A stretch of 64,000 nucleotides of DNA from Pratylenchus scribneri (lineage: Eukaryota; Nematoda; Chromadorea; Rhabditida; Pratylenchidae). Under the pieces are notes generated by a model. It was given only the letters and a program-made list of their open reading frames with translations. It ran no database searches and was not told the DNA's origin. Positions 35,044 to 47,581 of this stretch are shown here, piece by piece; position 1 is the stretch's first letter; every line of letters starts with the position of its first letter. Location of the stretch: assembly GCA_030063045.1 (NCBI GenBank), contig JAQSEB010000002.1:2170001-2234000 (forward strand), written 5' to 3'. Position numbers and translations under genes: made by a program.

Positions 35044-37474
35044 ATGGCCAATTATCGGGATTTGAATGAAGATGGAAACAATGATGATGCTTTGGACAAT
35101 TATCACCAATGCTGCCATTGTCATGTTACGGTGCGTCTGCTTATTTATAAAAATTAATAGAAAATTTAATTCAAAATGTTTTAAAATTTGTTTTTATTAA
35201 AATTAACCAATAATTTTTATTAAATCAGACTTTATCAAACTGTTTTCTACTGTTCGACATTTTATTGACGACCATGTTTTTGCTTATTTGTTGGCCAATT
35301 TCCCTTCCATTTTGGCCATTTTTGGCAACAATATTCGTCCTCGCCTTCTATGCCATAGCAAATGAACATCCAGCAATGTTGAAGCCATTATTAATGCTAA
35401 TTGTGAGTAAATCATATTAATATAATTAAGAAAATATGATGATAATGATCCAAAATATTCTCTTTTGCAATGCAGATATTTTCATTGTCAATTTGTCCAA
35501 CAATTTTGATGAGCCTTTTGGTTATCCCATTTATGGCACCCGATTTAATGGGCCAATTGATGGAATGTAAGGATATGTGCTTAATTAATCGAATAATAAT
35601 TTGAAATTAAAAAAAAAGAATTGGAATCGATCTAAATTAAAAGCGGCAGAATTAATATAAAAGTTGAACAGAAACGGAATTAAAACTTAGTCAAACAGGC
35701 GGAATTAAAACTTAGTCAAACAGGCGGAATTATTAAAACTTAGTCAAACAGGCGGAATTATTAAAACTTAGTCAACCAGGCAGAATTATTAAAACTTAGT
35801 CAACCAGGCGGAATTATTAAAACTTAGTCAACCAGGCGGAATTATTAAAACTTAGTCAACCAGGCGGAATTATTAAAACTCAGTCAACCAGGCGGAATTA
35901 TTAAAACTTAGTCAACCAGGCGGAATTACTAAAACTTAGTCAAACAGGCGGAATTATTAAAACTTAGTCAACCAGGCGGAATTATTAAAACTTAGTCAAC
36001 CAGGCGGAATTATTAAAACTTAGTCAACCAGGCGGAATTATTAAAACTTAGTCAACCAGGCGGAATTATTAAAACTCAGTCAACCAGGCGGAATTATTAA
36101 AACTTAGTCAACCAGGCGGAATTATTAAAACTTAGTCAAACAGGCGGAATTATTAAAACTTAGTCAACCGGGCGGAATTATTAAAACTTAGTCAAACAGG
36201 CGGAATTATTAAAACTTAGTCAACCAGGCGGAATTATTAAAACTTAGTCAACCAGGCGGAATTATTAAAACTTAGTCAACCAGGCGGAATTATTAAAACT
36301 TAGTCAACCAGGCGGAATTATTAAAACTTAGTCAACCAGGCGGAATTATTAAAACTTAGTCAACCAGGTGGAATTATTAAAACTTAGTCAACCAGGCGGA
36401 ATTATTAAAACAGCCAACAAGGCGAAATAAATCAAAGAAAAACAGGCGGAATTAAAATAGAAGGAATTATTTAAGCTAAAGGAGGTGGAATTAATCTAAA
36501 ATATCAAAAAATTACTATCCAGAAATTGTATTAGAAATAATTTCTGTTGGCAAATTAAAAATTTAAGTTGATGCTAGTCAATATATTTTTAATAATTTTT
36601 AAAAATAGATTTTTGCATCTAAATATTCTATTAAATATAAATTTATTTATCCGATTATAATATTTAAAAATTAAATTTGATAATTTAAATAGTTTTCTTT
36701 AAGCATTTTTCCCATCCTATGACCCATTGGGCCACTCGCTCTTGACAATTTTGACAATTTCAACGCTTTTCCTAATTCCATTTCTTTATTGGCAATTGAG
36801 AACATTTTGGCATTGCCAAGAATATTTTCGGCTAATAATTGAGGAACGTGAAATGGCCAAAAAGGGATATTCTGAACTGGGTAAAATTTAAATAATTTTT
36901 TACAGTTCCTGAAGAGATTCTGAATTAATATAAAAATAAATAATAATGGAAATTAGAAAATTGAAAATTCGCTTCAAATTTTAATATTAAATTTTTTTAT
37001 AAATAATTTCATCAAAAAAAGCTCCCTTCAAAAGCTATGCATTTATTTGGAACTATTAAAATTTGGATAAATATTAATTTTAAACATTTTAAAAATGTAC
37101 AAAATGATAATTTACTCTTTATTGGACCAAATTTTATAATTATATAACTATAATTATTATTTTTCAAAAATTGTAATAATTTTGGCAAATAATCCTCCCT
37201 CTACTCTCTCTATCAAATTTTAATAGAATATTATTCAATTTAGGCATAACTGAGTCATTTTTGAATTGCCAAATGCCGGCGCCTCGTGTAATTGAAAAGC
37301 AGCCAATGAAAGCAGAAAAGAAATGGTAAATATTTTCCGTTAATTTTAAAACAAATATTTTTCAGCAAGAAGAACAATCCAATAGATCAAAATGTGAAAG
37401 TTTCGTTGAATATTCTGCCGGATTACCAAGTTTTCACGCTTCAGGAGGAGGAGAAAGGAGAGGAAGGAAAATGA
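35044..37474 (+). CDS. four-TM protein, LAPTM4-like
   Basis: First in-frame Met is at 35044: MANYRDLNEDGN... then NYHQCCHCHVT. Exon 2: LSNCFLLFDILLTTMFLLIC and WPFLATIFVLAFYAIANEHP (TM1, TM2). Exon 3: FSLSICPTILMSLLVIPFMA (TM3). Exon 4, after a 1.1-kb intron: FFPSYDPLGHSLLTILTIST... PFLYWQLRTFW (TM4) and FRLIIEEREMAKKG. A cytosolic C-terminus follows, ending EEEKGEEGK at TGA 37472-37474. Four hydrophobic segments after a CCxC motif, and a charged tail, resemble LAPTM4-type endolysosomal proteins or the related nematode four-TM families; this is a fold-level guess. The third intron holds the 28-bp minisatellite, yet exons on both sides stay in frame. Confidence 0.65.
35655..36475. repeat. 28-bp minisatellite, about 27 units, intronic
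   Basis: Unit contains CAGGCGGAATTATT followed by AAAACTTAGTCAAC. The first and last few units are shorter or degenerate, while the core is nearly uniform with C/A variants before CAGG. It shares AGGCGGAATTATT with the 24-bp arrays at 15044 and 53426. It lies inside an intron of the LAPTM-like gene. Confidence 0.95.
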
Positions 37475-37868
37475 TTTGAAATTTTATTATTTTCACATTT
37501 ATTGCCAATTATTATTTAAAACATTTTTGGCGTTATTACCATGTTAATCCTTATAATAAATAACTTAATTGAATAAATTTGTAAATACTAAAAATGCCTT
37601 AAAGACCTTTCCTCTTTGACCTATTGCATCCCCACTTTTTGCCTAATCGCTCCATCACCATCAATAATCAAATATTCCTCCAATCTGTATTTTTTTAATC
37701 CAGCCTTATTCTTCTCCTAATGTCTTTAGACGCTTCACATTTTTATCATATTTTTCCGCACAATTAAATTTTAAAAAAAGAATTTAAAGTTCATTCGTCT
37801 CTAATTCCTATCCCTCATTTATTTAGTCAATGGGGGGCTTATTAGGCTCCGGGTTCCGGCGAGGGCCA

Positions 37869-39349
37869 GGGGCCAATCCAAATTGTAGGAGACAAAAGAC
37901 AAAGACAAAATTTTGAAGACAAATTTCGAATTTGTCCACTAACCGATCCAAATGGGAGTAGACAAAAATTAAAGGCAAAAATTTGTCTTTCGAACAATTT
38001 GTCTTTTATCTTTTGTCTTTGTCTTTAATTTCAATCCAAGTAATATTTGTCTTTGATAGACAAAAGACAAAGCATATATTAGAAAAAGACAAATTACATA
38101 AAGGGAAAAAGACAAAAATATTGAAAGGATATATTTAAAAAAATTATTTAAAAATTTCTAAAATTTAATAAAAATTTAAAATTGAGTATATCTGATGCAG
38201 AAAATTTTTCTCTTTTTAATGACATAAGAATTAATTTATTTAAACAAAATTGGAATTATTTACAGAATATTTTAAGTTTGGGAAAACTGTTTTATAAAAA
38301 AATTTCAAAATTTAATTAAAAAATTTTAAATATATCGTATCCGATGCAGGAAAATCTGCTCTTTCAAATGATATAAAAACCAATGTATTTTTATTGTGAT
38401 TGGAATTATTTATGGAAGTAAAAAAGGCCAAAAATATGTGTGAAAATTAATTTTATTTTGGAAAATTTTATGTTTAAAAATAGGAAATAAATTTATATAA
38501 ACTATATATTTTTCGATAGCCCATTTAATTCTCTATAAAATATAAAAAAATTATTTCGAAAAAATTTTTTCTTAAATAATTATGGAAGGACAAGCTTAGG
38601 TACACTCAATTGCATGCGCCTAAAAGATGTATGATAGAAAAATTTTTTTGGGGGTTCCAAAAATAATCAAAAAATTTTTTTGCATTCTAAAATATCTTAT
38701 TATAAATTCATGAATAAATAAAATTTTTTAAATTAAAAATTTTCAGAGATATATATTTTTTCGATAGCGTTGTATTGACCATTTTGTATCATTTTCAAAT
38801 AATTTTTATTTGACATAAAAATGGTCAAAAAAATTCCAGAAAATAAATATTATGTGTAAATATTAATAAAATAATAATTAGTTTCGTTAAAATTATAAAA
38901 AAAACTAAAAAGAAAAAAATAAGTGAAAATTAAGTGAAAATTTGTAGAATTATAATTTCTCCCCTCTAGAAATTTTTTTTTCTCATCCAAATAAATTAAT
39001 TTTTATATCATTAAAAAGAGCATAATTTTCTGTATATGATAGCTCATTTAGAAAATTTAATTTTTAAATAATTAAAAACTAATTTGAGGGGCGTTCACGA
39101 GCACCCCCCAAATTTTGCAGACAAAAGACAAATTTTACGTTAATTTGTCTTTTGTCTTTTTTCATTTGGATTAAATATGAGACAAAAGATAAAAATCGGA
39201 AGACAAAAGATAAAAATCGGAAGACAAAAGATAAAAGACAAATTTGTCAACTTGGATTGAATTTGGTAGACAAATTCCAAAATAGACAAAAGACAAATTA
39301 AATCTGTCTTTGTCTTTGTCTTTTGTCTCCTACAATTTGGATTGGCCCC
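37869..39349. mobile_element. 1.5-kb non-autonomous DNA element with long inverted repeats
   Basis: Left end GGGGCCAATCCAAATTGTAG at 37869 continues for at least 41 bp (to about 37909) and is matched exactly, inverted, by the right end (39309-39349). Beyond the ends, both arms are built from many AGACAAA/TTTGTCT motifs, again inverted relative to each other. The middle is AT-rich, with no ORF. One base outside each end (CA at left, AG at right) would make hAT-like CAGGGG/CCCCAG termini, but I cannot find a matching 8-bp target-site duplication. Class is therefore uncertain. Confidence 0.8.
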
Positions 39350-39880
39350 AGAGGTAATAGCCTGGCACAATTTTCACCTCAAACCATTTTAGCCCTAGAA
39401 TATGATTTAATAAAATTATTAATAAATAATTAAACTCCAAATTCCATAATATTTTCCCTTTTTTTCATAATTATTTTGCAAATTTGAGGAAAGGAAATTG
39501 CAGCCCAGACGAAAAGTGCAATCTCGTGGCTATGGCATCTGATTGAAAATGGCCCATTTGGCCCAACTTTGAATGTATGGATGAAGTTTGGTTTGGATAA
39601 TGGAGAGAGGGTAAAAATGAAATTGAAATGCTGGCAAATAGGCGTGCGCCAGAGTTGCTCATTTTTTGGCAACGGCGGACGAGCTCGGATTTTGGCCATC
39701 CTCTTATTGATGAAGGATAATATATGGCATCATGCCGAAGCAAGATGGAAGCAAATAGAATTGAAAGGAAGTAAAACGAAATGAGAGAGGGCATGTTTAG
39801 GATGATCTTGGGACATTGTATTATTTATATTATTATTTAAACATATTTACATCATTTTAAAGATTTAATTAAATTATTAA
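39350..39880. other. unresolved interval with overlapping ORFs
   Basis: Moderately GC-richer stretch with ORFs of 70-107 codons on both strands (for example 39794-39471, minus, whose start MPSLISFYFLSILFASILL could be a signal peptide). No family likeness. I cannot decide whether any is real. Confidence 0.3.
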
Positions 39881-40958
39881 ATGCTAATTTTGTATTCAAA
39901 CGTCCTTTTACTTCTAATCGGTAATTTTATAAATTAATTTATTTAAAAAATAAATTATAGCTTCAATTTGTCAACAAATTAATGCAGAATATACGCCCAT
40001 CGAATTGGCGAAATTGGCAATCCGATTTAGTTTGGTTCCATTGGAAAATGATAGCATTACAAAAGGGGTTGAACATTCAAAAGGGAAAAATGCCGTAGGA
40101 AATTCTTCGGATCCAACGAATGGACATTCGGAGAATATGGTAAAATTTATGCAAGAAATGTTCCATAAAAAATGGCGTCCAAATGAGTGGGAACTACAAA
40201 GTTTTGCAAAAGAAATTTTCAATGGCCTTTACCGTGTGGTCGAGAATTATGCCAAAATGGAATTTAGGAAAATTTTGATAATGGAATGGGAAAACCTTAT
40301 GGTGAAATTGGAAGATGAAAAGGGAAAAGAAGTAAAAAGGAAACGGAAATCTAATAAGGAGAAAATTGCAATGCCAGATTTACCAACTAATAGTGATGAA
40401 ATGATTGAGAAATTGAAAAATATTTTGACCAATGAAATTGAATCTAAATTTAAGAAAGGTGTGATTAAGATGGCATTGGATCAGCATTTCAATGGTAATT
40501 TTTTCTAGAAAAATTTATAATATAAAAAATTAGATAAATTACGCAGTCAATTTAGTGCTATTTTTTGTAATAAATGGCATAACGCATAACCAATATATTT
40601 TAAAAAATTCAAATCAATTAATTAGACAAACAACATCGAAAAATAATTTCGAATTTAAGATAAAAATAAAGAGGAAGAGGAGAAGAAAGGGAAAAAGCAA
40701 GAGTGGCCAAATATGAATAATATGACTTTTCTTCTCCACTATTTAAAATTTTTTGAGGCTCTTCTCAAAAAAATTAGAATTGGCTTAAAAGAAAAAGAAA
40801 ATAAACCGCCAATTATGCATTTGATTGAGGGAGTGAATGATAAAATTCGAGAATCGATATGGGGGATGTTGGTGGAAGATAAAACTTGGACTCAAATTCT
40901 TTCGAGCGATCCAATAAAAGTGGAAAGGGGAGAACAAATGATCATTAATGAACCCTAG
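39881..40958 (+). CDS. secreted Lys/Glu-rich helical protein of unknown function
   Basis: Exon 1 (from ATG 39881) encodes MLILYSNVLLLLIASICQQI across a phase-1 intron, a convincing signal peptide. Exon 2 (from about 39961) gives NAEYTPIELAKLAIRFSLVP, a polar Asn/Ser linker, MFHKKWRPNEWELQSFAKEI and a long Lys/Glu helix. Its donor after QHFN joins in phase to EEEEKKGKKQEWPN in exon 3, which continues MTFLLHYLKFFEALLKKI... and ends INEP at TAG 40956-40958. About 265 residues, almost no cysteine after the signal peptide. Overall architecture (signal peptide, basic helical body) resembles the gene at 30637-32902, but I see no sequence identity worth claiming. Family not recognised. Confidence 0.6.
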
Positions 40959-41991
40959 AATAGACGAGAAACTGTTATTTGCATTGGATTTATTAATCAT
41001 TATTTTTTCTTATTCCTTAATCTATTCGACTGGACATCATTCTATCGAAATCCCATTTATTTGTTAATTTATTAAGATATTTGTATGATAAATATTCAAT
41101 GGAATATCATAAACAAAAATTATTTAGAATTCGGTTTCATTTCCCCATTTATGCAATCATTTGGTTTTTGTCAGGATAGGATATTTTTCAAAAAGCATTG
41201 AATAAATGTTGATTCATTTATCAGCTTGCTGGAAATGTAAATTTAATGCAAACTTCCAAATCCACATGAAAAGTGCAAATACATAATTCTGAAGTAATTT
41301 GATTATTTTATTTTATTTATTTTACAAAACATTTCCATTATTTGGATTATAAATTATGCATGATCGGATTATTTTTTTAAATGTGAATATTTATCGATTC
41401 AACCATAAAATTTTCCATGAATCAAATTTTTGATGTTGCCAATTATTCCAAATTTAAAATATTTTTTTAAAAATTCTAATTTTTCTCAAAAAATTGTTAT
41501 ATTTTGTATTCTAATTTTCGGCTTCTTTGTCTTTCCGCAAGAAATTTTCACCGGTTTATTCACGCGCATTGTAGGAAAAAGTTGATACCACCGGCTACTA
41601 TGCCAACGGCAAGAAGAAAAGGGAGGCAATAAATATTTAATTATTAATTCGGCAAATTCGCTCTTCACAACTTGTCAAGCTTTTTATATTAATTGGGCAA
41701 TTACCATTTAATGAAGCCGAATTTAAATATTCAAGCCATAATAATATTCAATAAATTGCTTGTCGATTTGTCATAATACCAAAAAATCTAATAAAATTCC
41801 GATTTTACATTTTTATTTATGATTAGTCATCACTTTTTCATTTAACATATTAAATTATATTTTAATTTAACGAATCCGCGAATGTGGAAATATTATTTCT
41901 AATTATTCCTTTTGACTTTTTTTATATCAATTATTTTTGAATTGATTGAAAATCAGCTGGCAAATAATTTTATATATTTAAAAAAAATAAA
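40959..41991. other. intergenic, no gene supported
   Basis: About 1.0 kb. A slightly GC-richer patch at 41500-41670 has fragments that read like a small membrane peptide (LLAVGIVAGGINFF) on the minus strand, but stops break every frame, so I make no gene call. Confidence 0.4.
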
Positions 41992-44724
41992 ATGGATTTG
42001 GACACTGCAATTGATGAGACGGAAATGGCCATGGAATTGTTTTTGCAAAATAAATTCGATGAAGCCGAACAAAAAATGGCCGCATTTTCTGACAGCTCAA
42101 TTTATCATGCCCTTGGCCATGGCACAATCCTTTTCATTAGGGCAATGATGAGTTGTGAAAGGGTTCCTAATATTTATTTAAAATATTTTTAATGGTGAAT
42201 TTTAATTATTTTAGGCAGAAATGGACCGGGCAATGGTCGCAGTATGCAATGGATGTGCACTGATTAATCGATTTAGGGCCAGGAATTCATTCGCACAGTT
42301 AATTTTATTTATAAATTTGAATATTTTTGTATTTTTTAAAATTAATTTTAGTGAACTTCTCCAACGAATTCGTGGCAATTCAGAACATTCAACATTGACA
42401 AATGGTCAAAAATATTTATTTTTAATTAAATTAATATTATTAATTTTTGCATTTTTTATAAAAATAAATTTCAAAAATTTGCAGAGGAAATGCATGCCGA
42501 ATTGTGCCATTCTGAACTTTTGATGGGCAGAGCATTGTAAAGGAAAATTTTTTCATTTTTATTTTAAATAAAAAAGATTGAGCTTTTTTGCTGATGAACA
42601 TTTGACTGGACTGATCAAAGGGGCATTCCGCATTCGTTCATGCTTTAATTCATTCAAGTGAATTAAAAAAAAAAATAAATTTGAATTTATTTTGAAAAAT
42701 TGAAGCAATTTTTGATTCGTATTTAGTTATTAGATTTCCATTTTTAAAAGGATCAATTATTAATATTATTAATTTAAAATATTTAAATTCCCTACATTTA
42801 TTAAAAATTTGAAAATAAAAAATTATATAGGCCCTTAAAAATATTTTTAAAAATTTTCAGAGATCTTCATCGTCAATTGTCCTTACAAAAAAGTATTGAT
42901 GCAAATAGAGCTGATGGCAATAATGATCAACGAATTCGATTGGAATTTGAGGCTGGTGTCCGTGGTGGATTCGGCCTATTCAATTTGATGTTGTCCGCAA
43001 TGCCAGCAAGATTGGCAATGATTTTGCAATTAATCGGATTTTCAGGCGATAAAGTGATATTTTTTTATTCCTTTTGGAATTAATAAATTTGGAATTCGTT
43101 TTTTACAGAATTTAGGAATGTTAGAATTAACAAAAAGTGCAAAAATGGATGGCACTTTGCGTTCCCCTTTGGCCAAAATGGTCATCCTCTGCCATCAATT
43201 GGTCATCAATTTTTTGATTGGTGCCGATCAGCCTGATTTGGATTTATGCCGTCAATTAATTCAACCATTGGCACAAAAATATCCAAATGTAAAATCAATT
43301 TACTAAAATTTTTATGAAATTTTTAGGGTGCAATTATTTTGTTTTTGTTGGCCCGATTTCGACTGGTCAGTGGCCAATTGGACGAAGCCCTTCAATTATA
43401 TAGGGCATCAATTAGGGCACAAAATGTTTATCCTCAATTTCATCATATTTGCCACTGGGAATTGGTCATTGGCAATGCAATTTTGTTGCATTGGAATCGG
43501 GCTGCATGGCACGCAAAAAAGTTATTAGATGAAAGTCGATGGTCGAAATGTGAGCTAATTTTATTATTGAAATTTTTGTTTTTAGAAAAAATTTAAAAAT
43601 TTTTTTCATGGAAAAAATTTTTGTTTTTAGAAAAAATTTAAAAATTTTTTTCATGGAAAAAATTTTTGTTACGGAAAAAATTTAAATTTTTTGTCTTTTT
43701 TAAAAATTTTAAAAATTATTGTTTTTAAGAAAAAAATTGAAATATTTTTATTTTTTAATTAAAATAATTTGAAAATTAAAATATTTTTAAATAAAATTGT
43801 AATTAATTAAGGCATTTATGCATATTTTCTGGCCATTTTGGTGGACGCGGATCGAAGTGTGGAGAAAAGGGTAAAATCAAAAATTTAATTTAAATTTTAA
43901 AAATTAATTTTAAGAAAGAAGCAGTCCGCCTGTTAATGGGGTAAATTTTAGAAAATATTTTTTAAAAAATCTATTTTAGAAAAGTTCCAACAAATCGAAT
44001 CAAAATTGCTGGCAAATCTTTACCAATGGAAAAATTTTGTGAAAGGCGAGCACAAAAATGGTTGGAGAGGGATAATAAAGGAGAATATGGAGGAGAATTG
44101 TTGCTGCCACAATTTGTATGAATTTTTTATAATATTTTTTATAATAATTTTTTATTTTTTATTTAAAAATATTTTAAAATTAATTTTTTCCCATATTTTG
44201 ATGACTAATAAATTTTAATTTACCTACCCCCTAGGAATTTCTCTATCTTTGGAATGGTTTTTCCCTCATTGAAAATTGCCCTTGGCTTATCCGTCCAATT
44301 CTTGACCATTTGGACTTGGAATGGGCAAATTGGCAAAAAATGGAAAATATCATCAAAAATGACGGAAAGGAGGAGGAAAAATTGCTTTGGACATTCCTCC
44401 ATTCAATATGCCTCCGAACAATGGGCCAATTTGGAAAAGCCGAACAAGGATTTGAGTCAATTTTGCAAAAGTAAGGAATAAATATTAATAATTAAAAATA
44501 ATTTTAATTTTAGTGAATCCAATTTGCATGGCACCAGTTCAGCTTATTTATTGCCAAATGCCTGTTTGGAATTGGCAATCACTCGGCTAAAACATTCAAA
44601 TGATGAACAAAATAAATTGGACATTCAACCATTATTGATGAAAGCACTTTCATATCGGGGCTATGCTTTGGAGACGAAATTACATTTTCGGGTGCATGGC
44701 GCACTCCAGAAATTGAATAAATAA
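41992..44724 (+). CDS. TTC39-family (IML2-like) TPR protein
   Basis: About thirteen exons from ATG 41992 to TAA 44722-44724, roughly 560 residues. N-terminus MDLDTAIDETEMAMELFLQN then KFDEAEQKMAAFSDSSIYHA; LGHGTILFIRAMMSCERAEM; EEMHAELCHSELLMGRALLS; FFADEHLTGLIKGAFRIRSC; VRGGFGLFNLMLSAMPARLA; LARFRLVSGQLDEALQLYRA; and YPQFHHICHWELVIGNAILL. These follow the TTC39/IML2 order closely, including the FxxGxGxFNLxLSxxPxxxL segment and the late HxCxWELxW-type motif. Family role: TPR helical repeats, linked in yeast (Iml2) to inclusion-body clearance and in animals to lipid/ciliary phenotypes; function here is inferred. Introns are mostly short, and one (43560-43812) is extended by AT-rich near-repeats of GGAAAAAATTTTTGTT. 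Confidence 0.88.
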
Positions 44725-45237
44725 TAGAAATTTGAGATGATTGCCATCATAATTTGTACAAATTAATTGTTCAACCTATTTTGCATCAAAAAATTAATTT
44801 TGATAATTAATAATCCTAGACAATTTTTGGCTAGAATTTTTGAAATGTTCCACATTAGTCATATTTCATATCAGAAAATTCGCCCATTTTGTGGTTTTTT
44901 GTATTTGTAAATAATTGAATAAATTCAATAAATTCTTGGGAATATGTTAAAAAATATCATCAAATTATTATTTGAATTAAAAATTGTAGACCACACAAAA
45001 ATTCATTTATTTTCATAGACAAAAATAATTTCTCCATTTATAATCAAAAAAGGGATTTTCCCATTCATAAATAAATAATAAACATTTTCCTTTTTTGATA
45101 CAATTTGCGCATTTTTTATGACCTTTTCACGCTTTTCGGACCATTTGCTTCTCCATCTCCATTTCCATTCATTGAGAATGTTTTCGGATGGCTTGATTTA
45201 TTTTTGGATACTATTTTCTTTTCATAATATAATATTA

Positions 45238-45307
45238 GCCTTTGGTGGGATTCGAACCCGCGACCTCCGTCCCCATCCCCCCATCTTCGCCAATCGGCCA
45301 TGAAGGA
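45238..45307 (-). other. tRNA-like sequence (tRNA pseudogene or SINE head)
   Basis: On the minus strand, a pol III A-box-like TGGCCGATTGGCG (45300-45288) is followed about 29 nt later by a perfect B box, GGTTCGAATCC (45258-45248). A normal cloverleaf does not form: the D stem does not pair and the anticodon region is a G-rich run. Only about four acceptor-stem pairs (CCTT/AAGG) are possible. So it is a degenerate tRNA copy or the 5' head of a tRNA-derived SINE. Confidence 0.5.
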
Positions 45308-45670
45308 AAAAGTGCCGACTTGGCCACAAAGTATCGAGGAAAAGTACCCTTCATTTCGAGTTTAGACCCCATAAACCATATATCATTCGAAAGCTGAGAT
45401 TCTCAAGATGATTCCTGTCTCCCGGCCTAAAATCGTAAAATCAAAAGGAAAAAAGTTTTACCTGGGCAAACCGAAAAAGTTCAATTTTTTAAACCGGTTT
45501 TTGGCTAATATCTCGAAACCGGGGGGTTAATTCGAAAAAAGAGGATTTTTCCCATTGGTTGCAAACATATGGGAAACTTTTAAAAAAAAGATCTCGAAAA
45601 TCGGTCCAGTAGGAGTCTCCATCTTGAAAAAATTTTACGTAACTCAAATTTTTTATATATATATATAAAT
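45308..45670. repeat. dispersed repeat, longer copy
   Basis: GC-moderate block next to the tRNA-like sequence. Its last 120 bp (45547-45670: TTTTTCCCATTGGTTGCAAA ... CTCCATCTTG ... TACGTAACTC, ending in a TATATA run) are almost identical to 54141-54266. Phrases such as AATATCTCGAAACCGGGG and TCATTCGAAAGCTGAG look like part of a multi-copy genomic repeat. No ORF of note. Confidence 0.7.
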
Positions 45671-45740
45671 ATGAATATGTCCCGCGGAAAATTGCTTTAA
45701 CATAACTCCATTTTTCTTATAAAGTGTAAAATTTCCAAAA

Positions 45741-47448
45741 ATGAACCAATCATTTTCAACAATTTTTCTCCTATTAATAATTATATTTTCTACAAATATG
45801 GTAAAAGTTAAAATTTTTTTATAAAAATTAAATAAAAATTGCTGAAAATTGTTAACAAAAAAAATATATTTAAAATAAATTATTAAATTTATTAAATTAA
45901 ATGCCTAAAAATGAATTAAATTATTTAGTTTGATGAGGCATTTGGCTGCCAATCCTCTCAATTGAATCCGCCAGTTTCGATTCCACCATCTCGACAAAAT
46001 GCCCAACAATTTGCCGACAATTCAATTATTACAAAGAATCAGCCAAGAAAGATTCCTCCAAAAATTCCAAATAATTATTTGACACTCGATTTGGACAATG
46101 ACAAGGAAGAAGGAGAAGATAAAATAATGTAAATTTATTTTATTTTTTTTTATTAAAAACTATTTAAATAAATACTAAAATTTTTAATAATTTCTAAAAT
46201 TTATTTTTCAGATTAGATGATCAAAATGATCAAAGGGCATCATTGAAAGGAGCAAAAAATGTGGAAAAAATTCAGGCATTGGATATCATTTCGACCAACA
46301 TTTCCACTGATATTTCTTCCACAATTCCAACAATAACAACAACGACAATGACTACGACACAACAAAGTTGTAATAAAGCACGTGTATTGGCGGTGAGCAC
46401 ATCGCCCTATGATGAGGCAACCGTTCAACAGGAATTCACCTCATTAATTGGCAAAGTGAGGGAATAAATTTTTAATAGATTTTTTGGGAATAATAGATTT
46501 AAATTATTTTATTTAAATTAAAGCCAAAATGGTAAAGCAAACAAAATTAATAAATTGAATATAATTGAAAGGCTATAAATTTTTTTATTTAATTTATTAC
46601 CAAAATCATCAAAATTCATTAAGTCTTTGATGATTTATAAGCGGAAAAAATTGGAGATACCGTATTCTATTTTCTTTTCATTTGATAGCGAAACAATAAA
46701 GAAAAATTTTGTTCTTCTCGATTTCCACTTTGATACCAAAATCATCAAAATTCGTCCAATCTCTGATTTAATTAAATAAGTATTTGTAATTGTAACTGAC
46801 AAGTTGACAGAAATGAAGCGTGGGAAATTTGAGATACCGTAGCTGATAGCTAATTTTTGGCTCATATCTCACTTAGCTAGACAATAACCAATTTGTAAAA
46901 ATTGATATATCACCAGAAAGCCCTAATAATCCCCTAAAAACGGTGCGACATTTTTTGGAAATTAAAAGATTACAAAATATAACATAAAACTCTTATTCAA
47001 ATTTTATATTATTTTAATTAAAATAAGCCGAATTGTAGAGCATATCATGCGTTTTTTAAAAATTTTTAGAGCCTTCTCGATTTGATTAAAATCGCAAAAT
47101 AATTTTAATTTTAAGCTCGGCCTTTTGGAATCATTTCTTGGAATTAAATTGGCCTCATTTGGAGAATATTCTGTGCAACCAATGTTCGGAAATTTTTCTT
47201 TCCAATTTTAATTATTTAATAAATTTATTTTTTCAGTCGAGAAGGCCAATTTTTGGCTCTTCAAATTTTCTTTTCAATTTTTAATGGAGATTGTGGCCAA
47301 ATGCGCGATTTTGCAGCCAAAACTGTTTCCTACAGCAAAGAGGTAATTATTTTGAAAATAATTAATTTTATTTATTTATTATTAGATTGAATATGCCACT
47401 TTTGAATGTCGTTGTGGCGAAGGTTGGATGATTTCAAAAATTCATTGA
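45741..47448 (+). CDS. secreted protein of unknown function with Thr-rich linker
   Basis: Six exons keep one frame from ATG 45741 to TGA 47446-47448, about 245 residues. Exon 1: MNQSFSTIFLLLIIIFSTNM, a signal peptide. Exon 2: FDEAFGCQSSQLNPPVSIPP..., polar. Exon 3: acidic, then STIPTITTTTMTTTQQ, probably O-glycosylated, then ARVLAVSTSPYDEATVQQEF. Exon 4: LGLLESFLGIKLASFGEYSV. Exon 5: REGQFLALQIFFSIFNGDCG then QMRDFAAKTVSYSKE. Exon 6: IEYATFECRCGEGWMISKIH. The C-terminal half looks like a small globular extracellular domain with four cysteines. I do not recognise the family. The long third intron (46467-47114) carries duplicated phrases (CCAAAATCATCAAAATTC, GAGATACCGTA) that look like repeat debris. 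Confidence 0.65.
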
Positions 47449-47581
47449 GGCAAAAAATAATTACTCATTATTATATTTTTTTTAATTTTTATATGATAAA
47501 ATGGAATAATAAAAAAAATATATAAAAATATTTATTATTAAATTCTCTAAAGCATTTGCATTAGCACACATAAAATTTTAT

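Noticed and set aside
41486..41668. Possible small membrane peptide on the minus strand
   Set aside because: Stops in each frame around LLAVGIVAGGINFF and no convincing splice sites to bypass them.
45116..45303. 60-codon ORFs on both strands over the tRNA-like region
   Set aside because: The B-box/A-box arrangement explains the GC-rich patch better than coding sequence.
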